Origin: an uncultured Rubrobacteraceae bacterium
GTDB taxonomy: Bacteria > Actinomycetota > Rubrobacteria > Rubrobacterales > Rubrobacteraceae
Direction of reading: 5' to 3'
Assembly (NCBI GenBank): GCA_902805985.1
Contig: CADCUW010000666.1
Coordinates: 1-9,325 of the forward strand
DNA length: 9,325 nt
In this document: in pieces, positions 4,387 through 9,325 of the stretch
How the letters are laid out: every line of letters starts with the position of its first letter
Position numbering within the stretch: the stretch's first letter is position 1
The notes under the pieces: model-generated
What the model saw: the letters and a program-made list of their open reading frames with translations, nothing else
What the model was told of the DNA's origin: nothing
The model's database searches: none
Translations under genes and position numbers: made by a program

Positions 4387-5577
4387 GTGTCCGAGTCATC
4401 AAGCGTAGAAAAGACGGGGGACCTCAAGAGGCTCAACCACGAGCTCTCGGTGCTCAACGGGATCGCCCGCGAGCTCAACCGCTCGGTCAACCTGGACCAG
4501 GCGCTGCGGTTCACGCTCTCGCAGGTGGCGGATCTTCTCGGCCTGCGCACGGGTTGGATCTGGCTCGTCCAGGAATCCTCCCCGGAACCCTACCTGGCCG
4601 CCGCCCAGAACCTCCCCCCCGTCCTCGCCGACGAGCCGCGACGCATGGACGGCTCGGGCTACTGCTACTGCCTGGACACGTACAAGAAGGGTGACCTCGA
4701 AGGCGCGGCGAACGTGAACGTCATGACCTGCAGCCGGCTGGACGGCCTGGTGGACGGCACAGACGGCCTCCGCTACCACGCCAGCATCCCCCTCTACGCC
4801 GGGGAGAAGAAGCTCGGGGTGATGAACGTGGCGAGCCCGGCGTGGCGCGGCCTCGGCGCGGAAGACCTCCAGCTCCTGAACACCGTCGGCGACCTCCTCA
4901 GCATCGCCGTCGAGCGGGCGCGGCTCTTCGAGCGGAGCGCCAGGCTCGGGGCCGTCGAGGAGCGAAACCGGCTGGCGCGCGAGATCCACGACACCCTCGC
5001 CCAGAACCTGACCGCGACGGGGCTCCAGATCGAATCGGCCGAAGCCCTCCTCGAAACGCACGCGGACCCCGAGAAGGTCCGCGCCGCGCTGGGCCGCGCC
5101 CTCTCCCTGACCCACTCCAACCTCGACGAGGCCCGCCGTTCCGTCCTCGACCTGCGCGCGGCCCCTTTGGAGAACCGCTCCCTGCCGGAGGCCCTGAAAG
5201 CCCTCCTGGACCGCTGGGAGACCGAGACGGGAGTATCCACGAGGTTCCGATCGGTCAACGGCAGCCGCCCGCTCCCGCCAGGCGTCGAGGCGGCCCTGTA
5301 CCGCGTGGGCCAGGAGGCCCTGAACAACGTCTCCCGCCACGCGGCGGCCCGGCGCGCAAGCGTCCGGCTCGTCTCCACGCCCGAAGCGGCCAGCCTCATT
5401 GTCGAGGACGACGGCGGCGGGTTCGACCCCTCAAAGGTGCCGGAGGACCGGCACGGTATCGTCGGCATGCGGGAGAGGATGGGGATGCTCGGGGGCGCGC
5501 TGCGGGTGGACAGTGGGCCGGAGGGAGGAACACGGGTGGAGGCGACGGTACCGCTAGAGGGGATCGGGCGTGGATAA
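4387..5577 (+). CDS. GAF-domain sensor histidine kinase, NarL/DegS type
   Basis: A 396-residue soluble two-component sensor with no membrane helix. A GAF domain spans about residues 32-180, then HisKA_3 with the phosphorylated His201 in RLAREIHDTLAQNLTATGLQ (195-214), then the ATPase domain with N-box YRVGQEALNNVSRHA (Asn313/Asn314), G1 box VEDDGGGFDP (339-348) and HGIVGMRERMGMLGG. The GAF domain holds the protein's only cysteines, Cys93, Cys95 and Cys115 (GYCYC ... VMTC, a CxC-x19-C motif), which suggests a redox or metal/Fe-S ligand site; this is inference. The start is GTG 4387 with a perfect ribosome site. The final codons overlap the response regulator by 8 bp, so the pair is translationally coupled. 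Kinases of this type phosphorylate a NarL-family partner, as found next door. Confidence 0.92.
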   Translation: MSESSSVEKTGDLKRLNHELSVLNGIARELNRSVNLDQALRFTLSQVADLLGLRTGWIWLVQESSPEPYLAAAQNLPPVLADEPRRMDGSGYCYCLDTYKKGDLEGAANVNVMTCSRLDGLVDGTDGLRYHASIPLYAGEKKLGVMNVASPAWRGLGAEDLQLLNTVGDLLSIAVERARLFERSARLGAVEERNRLAREIHDTLAQNLTATGLQIESAEALLETHADPEKVRAALGRALSLTHSNLDEARRSVLDLRAAPLENRSLPEALKALLDRWETETGVSTRFRSVNGSRPLPPGVEAALYRVGQEALNNVSRHAAARRASVRLVSTPEAASLIVEDDGGGFDPSKVPEDRHGIVGMRERMGMLGGALRVDSGPEGGTRVEATVPLEGIGRG

Positions 5578-6211
5578 GATCCGGCTCCTCGTCGCCGACG
5601 ACCATCCGATGCTTCGCGAGGGCCTCGTCGCCGTCCTCGCAACCCAGCCCGACCTCGAGGTGGTCGCCGAAGCCTCGGACGGGGAAGAGGTCGTCCGGCT
5701 CGTGGGCGACCTCGCCCCGGACGTGATCCTGCTGGACCTTGAGATGCCGAACGTGGACGGCGTGGAGGCGCTGCGGAGGCTACAGGAAGCGGGAGTCCCC
5801 GCCCGAACCGTCGTCTTTACCGCCTACGACACGGACGAGCGCATCCTCGGCGCCCTGCGCGCCGGCGCCCGGGGCTACCTGCTAAAGGGCGCCTCCCGGG
5901 CCGACATCTTCTCCGCCATCCGTACCGTCCACTCCGGTGGGTCCCTCCTCGGCCCCGCCGTCACCAACAACCTCCTGGGCCGCATCGGCGAAGACCCGGG
6001 GGGCGACAACCCCCTGACCCCCCGCGAGCTTGAGGTCCTCGCGCTGCTCGCGCGGGGCCTCCCGAACGCCGCCATCGCCGAACGCCTCTTTATCTCCGAG
6101 CGGACCGTCAAGTTCCACGTCGGCTCCATCCTGGCCAAGCTCGGCGCCGGCAACCGCACCGAGGCGGCCAGGATCGCCACCGAACAGCGCCTCGTGGATA
6201 CCTCCGCCTAG
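5570..6211 (+). CDS. LuxR/NarL-family response regulator
   Basis: A 213-residue regulator and cognate partner of the upstream kinase. The receiver domain (about 4-120) has the acidic pair Asp10/Asp11, phosphoacceptor Asp56 in DVILLDLEMPNVDG, switch Thr84 in VVFTAY and Lys106 in YLLKG. A short linker with GGDNPLTPRE leads to the LuxR-type helix-turn-helix (about 148-210): LTPRELEVLALLARGLPNAAIAERLF, then ISERTVKFHVGSILAKLG, the recognition helix. All receiver key residues are intact, so it should be phosphorylated and bind DNA as a dimer. The GTG start at 5570 overlaps the kinase end by 8 bp, with AGAGGGG about 8 nt upstream. Target genes are unknown; the divergent upstream region with GAGATCTC palindromes and the dyad at 6223-6240 are candidate sites. 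Confidence 0.94.
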   Translation: MDKIRLLVADDHPMLREGLVAVLATQPDLEVVAEASDGEEVVRLVGDLAPDVILLDLEMPNVDGVEALRRLQEAGVPARTVVFTAYDTDERILGALRAGARGYLLKGASRADIFSAIRTVHSGGSLLGPAVTNNLLGRIGEDPGGDNPLTPRELEVLALLARGLPNAAIAERLFISERTVKFHVGSILAKLGAGNRTEAARIATEQRLVDTSA

Positions 6212-6222
6212 CTTCCCTGTCA

Positions 6223-6240
6223 CCTGTACCTTCGTACAGG
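6223..6240 (+). terminator. Perfect 7-bp hairpin after the response regulator gene
   Basis: CCTGTAC-CTTC-GTACAGG, perfect 7-bp arms and 4-nt loop, 11 nt after the stop at 6211. No U-run follows, so termination would be weak. As an 18-bp dyad it could equally be an operator for the response regulator ahead of the next gene. Which role applies is open. Confidence 0.45.
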
Positions 6241-6340
6241 CCCGAAATCCGTCCTTCCGCGCGATGGCGAGGGTCCCGGGCGGTCGCATACTCTGCGTTG
6301 CCGTCCGCGGTGGACGCGGGACAGGAGGAAGGGAGCACGA

Positions 6341-6793
6341 GTGAGCTTGGGGTTGGCAACCTTCGTGGTCGTGGTGTTCGCGACCTTTTTCAACAACGCC
6401 CTCCATTTCTACACCCAGGTGCAGACGTACCCGCTCTTCGCCTCGGTAGGTCGGGATGGTTTCGTCCCCTTTCACAAGGAGTACCAGCGCAGGTTACCGC
6501 TCGCGATCTACGCCCCTTACACACTGTTGATGGCGGCCAACGCGCTGCTGCTGTTCTTTCGCCCGGTGGAAGTATCGCTCGGGTGGGTGATCTCGCTCCT
6601 GATCTTCAACGCCTCCATCCTCGTGGAGAGCCTCGCGCTGGCGGCGCCGGTCCACTACCGCATGGACCGCCAAACCGCCAACGATAAGGGCGAGGTGAGG
6701 CGCCTGGTCCGGCTAAACGGCGTGCGCCGGGCGGCCTCCACGGCGAGCAGCATCATCGTGGTCTACCTGCTCGTCCGCACGCTCGCCCCGTGA
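6341..6793 (+). CDS. Hypothetical four-helix integral membrane protein
   Basis: A 150-residue protein I do not recognise to a named family. It has four likely membrane helices: about residues 3-20, 54-72, 80-101 and 132-148. After the first helix is a motif FYTQVQTYPLFASVGRDGFVPFHKEYQRRLPLAIYAPY (23-60), resembling a widespread type of small bacterial membrane protein with a YPLF..VG...F..(Y/F)H..Y signature, but no function is known to me. Segment MDRQTANDKGEVRRLVRLNGVRR (108-130) between helices 3 and 4 is polar and probably cytoplasmic. The start is GTG 6341, preceded by AGGAGGAAGGGAG (6322-6334). A later start at TTG 6347 is possible. It is 34 bp ahead of the SDR gene, so may head a short operon. 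A CATACT at 6287-6292 could be a weak -10. Confidence 0.8.
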   Translation: MSLGLATFVVVVFATFFNNALHFYTQVQTYPLFASVGRDGFVPFHKEYQRRLPLAIYAPYTLLMAANALLLFFRPVEVSLGWVISLLIFNASILVESLALAAPVHYRMDRQTANDKGEVRRLVRLNGVRRAASTASSIIVVYLLVRTLAP

Positions 6794-6827
6794 CCGCCGA
6801 CACCTCAAGCAGAGAAAGGACCGCATC

Positions 6828-7538
6828 ATGACAGATACGATCACCAGGACCGCCCTTATCACCGGCGCCTCCCGCGGCCTCGGCCTCGCCCTGGCCCGCG
6901 GGCTGGCCGAAGACGGCTGGACGCTTATCATCGACGCCCGCGGGGAGGAAGGCCTCGAGACCGTCCGCGCCGAGCTCGCAGAGCTCACGGAGGTGAAGGC
7001 CATCGCGGGGAACGTCATGGACCCCGAACACCGCCGGGAGCTCGCCGGGGCCGCCCGCGAGTCGGGAGGCATCGACACGCTCGTGAATAACGCAAGTGTC
7101 CTGGGCCCGAGCCCGCAGCCGAGCCTCCTGGATTACCCTCTCGGTATCCTGGAGCAGGTCTACCGGACCAACGTGTTCGCGCCCCTCGCCCTAATCCAGG
7201 CCTTGCGGGACGGGCTGAGGCCCGGCGCCCGCGTCGTCAACGTCACGAGCGACGCCGCCGTCGAGCCCTACGAGGGCTGGGGCGGCTACGGGTCGAGCAA
7301 GGCCGCCCTGGAGCAACTCTCGAACATCCTCGCCGCCGAGAACCCCGGGTGGCGGGTCTACTGGGTGGATCCGGGCGACATGCGCACCCGGATGCACCAG
7401 GAGGCCTTCCCGGACGAGGACATAAGCGACCGTCCACTCCCCGAGGAGAGCGTGCCCGGCTTTATGGACCTCCTGACCGGCGATCTGCCATCAGGACGGT
7501 ACGCGGCCAGGGACCTGGCCCTGTCGGAGAGAGAGTAG
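6828..7538 (+). CDS. Short-chain dehydrogenase/reductase (SDR family)
   Basis: A 236-residue classical SDR, an NAD(P)-dependent oxidoreductase. Seen: the nucleotide-binding TGASRGLG (12-19), LVNNAS (85-90), Asn115, catalytic Ser141 and the Tyr154-x3-Lys158 pair in YGSSKAALEQLS, and PGDMRTRM (182-189) after the active site. The Rossmann fold is complete and length is normal for the family. Cofactor preference is not clear from the second strand (LIIDARG, Asp36 favours NAD). The C-terminal part differs from sugar-epimerase types, so the substrate is probably a small carbonyl or alcohol, but this is inference. ATG 6828 has a GAGAAAGGA ribosome site 7 nt upstream. The VOC gene begins 15 bp after its stop. 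Confidence 0.95.
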   Translation: MTDTITRTALITGASRGLGLALARGLAEDGWTLIIDARGEEGLETVRAELAELTEVKAIAGNVMDPEHRRELAGAARESGGIDTLVNNASVLGPSPQPSLLDYPLGILEQVYRTNVFAPLALIQALRDGLRPGARVVNVTSDAAVEPYEGWGGYGSSKAALEQLSNILAAENPGWRVYWVDPGDMRTRMHQEAFPDEDISDRPLPEESVPGFMDLLTGDLPSGRYAARDLALSERE

Positions 7539-7553
7539 AGGGGGGCGCCGACC

Positions 7554-7922
7554 ATGGAGATCCAGGGAATCGCGTGGCTGGGGACCAGGACCACCGAGTT
7601 CGAGGCCACATCGAGGTTCTTCGGGAAGACGCTCGGCCTGCCGGCGGAGCACGAGGAGCCGGATTTCGCGGTCTTCCGGCTGCCCAACGGGGACAAGGTC
7701 GAGGTCTTCAGACCTTCGGATCTCGCCCACGAGCACTTCACTACCGGCCCAGTAGCAGGGTTCCTCGTCGAAGACGTTAAAGAGGCCCGCGCCGAGCTGG
7801 AGAACGCCGGGATCTCGTTTATCGGGCCGGTGCATCGCTACGACAAGAACAGCGCCTGGTCCCACTTCGTCGGCCCCGACGGCAACGTCTACGAAATAAC
7901 CCGCGACGACTCGCGTACCTAG
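7554..7922 (+). CDS. VOC-superfamily (glyoxalase/dioxygenase-fold) protein
   Basis: A 122-residue single-domain vicinal-oxygen-chelate protein, made of two beta-alpha-beta-beta-beta modules. Seen: N-terminal strand IQGIAWLGTRTTEFEATSRFFGKTLGLP (3-30), FAVFRLPNGDKVEVFRP (38-54) with Glu50 at the usual ligand position, GFLVEDVKEARAELENAGISFIGP (69-92), and SHFVGPDGNVYEIT (103-116) with Glu114 as the likely second-module ligand. The first-strand His or Gln of glyoxalase I is not evident, so glyoxalase activity is not claimed; the fold also covers dioxygenases, isomerases and resistance proteins. ATG 7554 follows an AGGGGGG at 8 nt. It sits 15 bp after the SDR and 29 bp before the QueA-like gene. 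Confidence 0.92.
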   Translation: MEIQGIAWLGTRTTEFEATSRFFGKTLGLPAEHEEPDFAVFRLPNGDKVEVFRPSDLAHEHFTTGPVAGFLVEDVKEARAELENAGISFIGPVHRYDKNSAWSHFVGPDGNVYEITRDDSRT

Positions 7923-7951
7923 CCGTCGCCCGAGATAAAGGAAAACCCCAC

Positions 7952-9100
7952 TTGTTGGATATGCACACCGAACCCACGAAACCCGCGGCCCCGCCACGAG
8001 ACGACCACGACCTCGAGGCGCAACCAGGCGTCGGGGGCACGAGACCCGAGATACCGGAGGGCCTGGACTTCGAGCTACCCGCGGATCTGGAGGCGGGCGA
8101 ACCGCCGGAGGCCCGAGGTCTGGCCCGCGACGAGGTGCGCCTCATGGTCTCCTACCGGGATGACGGCCGGGTGATCCACACCGGCTTCCGGGACCTCCCG
8201 GACTTCCTCGAAGCCGGCGACGTGCTCGTCGTGAACACCAGCGGCACCATGAACGCCGCCCTGCCGGCGACCCGCGCCGACGGCTTGCAGATCACCCTCC
8301 ACCTCTCCACCCACCTCCCGGCTGACCTGTGGACCGTCGAGCTCCGCACGGAGGACCTTGAACCTCTCTCTGACGGTGAGTCCGGAGAGGCGCTGGGGCT
8401 GCCGGGGGGCGGCAGGGCCACGCTTCACACCCCTTTTCACCCGGAGAACCGGGACCGTGGCGGCAAAAAGAACCGGCTCTGGATCTCTACACTCAACCTG
8501 CCGTTTAGCTTGAATGAGTATCTCGACTGGTACGGGGCGCCGATCCGGTACCGCTACGTCGGGGAGGGATGGCCTTCGGGCTACTACCAGACCGTCTACG
8601 CGACGGAGAAGGGCAGCGCCGAGATGCCCTCGGCCGGGCGGGCTTTCACGCCGGCGCTCATCACGCGGCTCGTGGCAAGAGGCGTTCAGGTGGCGCCCCT
8701 GATCCTGCACACCGGCATCGCCAGCCTGGAGGAGGACGAACCGCCCTACGAGGAGTTCTACAGGGTTCCGGCAGCCACGGCCGGGCTCGTCAACGCGGCG
8801 CGGGACTCGGGCCGGAGGGTCGTCGCCGTCGGGACCACCGTCGTGCGCGCCCTGGAGACCGTCACCGGTACCGACGGCGTGACGCACCCGGGAGAGGGCT
8901 GGACCGGCCGGATCATCACGCCCGAACGCGGCGTCAGGTCCGTGGACGCAATGCTCACCGGCCTGCACGAGCCGCGCTCCACCCACCTCTGGATGCTCGA
9001 AGCGGTGGCGGGACGCGCGCACCTGAAAATCGCCTACGACGAGGCCCTGAGGGAACGATACCTGTGGCACGAGTTCGGGGACCTGCACCTGATCCTTTAA
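7952..9100 (+). CDS. Divergent QueA-like protein (SAM:tRNA ribosyltransferase-isomerase family)
   Basis: A 382-residue member of the QueA family, which transfers the ribose of S-adenosylmethionine to preQ1 in tRNA during queuosine synthesis. Shared blocks: GLDFELPADLEAGEPPEARGLARDEVRLMV (37-66), FRDLPDFLEAGDVLVVNTSGTMNAALPA (79-106), GYYQTVYATEKGSAEMPSAGRAFT (210-233), RVVAVGTTVVRALE (289-302), RSVDAMLTGLHEPRSTHLWMLEAVAG (329-354) and RERYLWHEFGDLHLIL (367-382). It departs from the consensus where QueA has TAGLHFT (here SAGRAFT), HxMHxE (here PPYEEFY) and NFHLPKST (here GLHEPRST). The N-terminus has about 35 extra residues, rich in Pro and Asp/Glu. QueA proper is about 340-356 residues. The start is TTG 7952 with AAAGGA 9 nt upstream; ATG 7961 is an alternative with no ribosome site. 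No other queuosine gene is visible, so the substrate may differ. Confidence 0.85.
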   Translation: MLDMHTEPTKPAAPPRDDHDLEAQPGVGGTRPEIPEGLDFELPADLEAGEPPEARGLARDEVRLMVSYRDDGRVIHTGFRDLPDFLEAGDVLVVNTSGTMNAALPATRADGLQITLHLSTHLPADLWTVELRTEDLEPLSDGESGEALGLPGGGRATLHTPFHPENRDRGGKKNRLWISTLNLPFSLNEYLDWYGAPIRYRYVGEGWPSGYYQTVYATEKGSAEMPSAGRAFTPALITRLVARGVQVAPLILHTGIASLEEDEPPYEEFYRVPAATAGLVNAARDSGRRVVAVGTTVVRALETVTGTDGVTHPGEGWTGRIITPERGVRSVDAMLTGLHEPRSTHLWMLEAVAGRAHLKIAYDEALRERYLWHEFGDLHLIL

Positions 9101-9117
9101 GTTTCACGGACCTAAAG

Positions 9118-9137
9118 AGAGGAGGAACAAAGTGTAA
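9118..9137 (+). promoter_or_regulatory. Start-stop element ahead of the superoxide dismutase gene
   Basis: A strong ribosome site AGAGGAGG (9118-9125) is followed after 6 nt by GTG and then directly by TAA (9132-9137). This is a minimal start-stop frame of one codon, 55 nt ahead of the SOD start. It could pause ribosomes or be the relic of a gene. It could also be chance. A TATAGA at 9144-9149 is a weak -10 candidate for SOD. Confidence 0.3.
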
Positions 9138-9192
9138 ATCTACTATAGAAGCTTAGACCTTCGACGAACATGACATCGACCAGGGAGAGACC

Positions 9193-9325
9193 ATGAGTTA
9201 CGAGCTGCCGCAGCTGCCCTACGGCTACGACGCGCTGGAGCCGACCATAGACGAGCAGACCATGCACCTGCACCACGAGAAGCACCACAACACCTACATA
9301 ACCAACCTCAATGCAGCCCTTGAGA
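9193..9325 (+). CDS. Superoxide dismutase, Mn/Fe type, N-terminal part (cut by window edge)
   Basis: The first 44 codons, running off the right edge. The peptide opens with [16 protein letters not shown] (2-17) and has [21 protein letters not shown] (24-44), the first helices of Mn/Fe superoxide dismutase. His27 is a metal ligand, His31 and Tyr35 line the active site by comparison with Escherichia coli MnSOD (His26, His30, Tyr34 without Met). The enzyme converts superoxide to oxygen and hydrogen peroxide in the cytoplasm. Whether the metal is Mn or Fe cannot be told from this part. ATG 9193 has AGGGAGA at 9182-9188, 4 nt ahead. An 8-codon open frame from ATG 9170 overlaps the start by ATGA. 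It is on the same strand as the QueA-like gene, with 92 bp between. Confidence 0.95.
   Translation, partial: MSYELPQLPYGYDALEPTIDEQTMHLHHEKHHNTYITNLNAALE

Noticed and set aside
4399..5340. Minus-strand open frame of 313 codons inside the kinase gene
   Set aside because: The plus strand has full kinase motifs; the reverse reading has none.
6302..6316. Short inverted repeat CGTCC/GGACG before the membrane protein gene
   Set aside because: Only 5 bp arms in GC-rich sequence; expected by chance.
8075..9088. Minus-strand open frame of 337 codons inside the QueA-like gene
   Set aside because: Shadow of a gene with clear family blocks; composition is Arg/Gly/Val-rich without motifs.
9124..9128. 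GGAAC as an ECF-sigma -35 for the SOD gene
   Set aside because: No GTC or similar -10 at the expected distance; the bases are part of the purine-rich ribosome site.

Overview
The window is GC-rich (about two thirds G+C), with dense short-spaced genes, GTG and TTG starts, strong Shine-Dalgarno sites and sigma70-like promoters. Together with the gene content (bacterial animal-type haem peroxidase, DUF817 membrane protein, LtrA-like fragment, QueA-like protein, Mn/Fe superoxide dismutase) this suggests an actinobacterium, perhaps Rubrobacter-like. The taxonomic call is inference. No rRNA, tRNA, CRISPR array, insertion sequence or phage gene was seen.

Left part (1-1273). On the minus strand a cobalamin riboswitch, with a clear -35/-10 promoter in front, precedes cbtB (TTG start) and the first 32 codons of cbtA, a B12-controlled cobalt uptake pair that runs off the left edge. 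Divergent from it is a DedA-family membrane protein whose likely promoter puts its mRNA start only a few bases before the ATG. Its stop codon overlaps the stop of the convergent DUF817 membrane protein gene in a shared CTAG.

Middle part (1270-4141, minus). DUF817 gene with an extended -10 promoter; upstream of it a separate transcription unit running ABM-type monooxygenase, animal-type haem peroxidase, and a 59-residue LtrA-like remnant, closed by a hairpin terminator. ABM and peroxidase are 21 bp apart and probably co-transcribed.

Right part (4254-9325, plus). A divergent intergenic region with two GAGATCTC palindromes and three consecutive GC-rich stem-loops leads into a GAF-domain NarL/DegS-type histidine kinase overlapping its LuxR/NarL response regulator by 8 bp. 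The kinase's only three cysteines form a CxC-x19-C motif inside the GAF domain, so it may sense redox state or a metal. Next come an unrecognised four-helix membrane protein, a short-chain dehydrogenase, a VOC/glyoxalase-fold protein and a divergent QueA-like protein, closely spaced and possibly one operon. The window ends in the first 44 codons of a superoxide dismutase.

A loose theme is redox and oxidative stress (peroxidase, ABM oxygenase, Cys-bearing kinase, SDR, VOC, SOD) plus cobalt/B12 supply, but joint function is inference from adjacency. The most unusual items are the Cys-motif kinase with its structured leader, the peroxidase lacking the covalent-haem residues of mammalian enzymes, and the QueA-like protein that has lost several conserved family residues.
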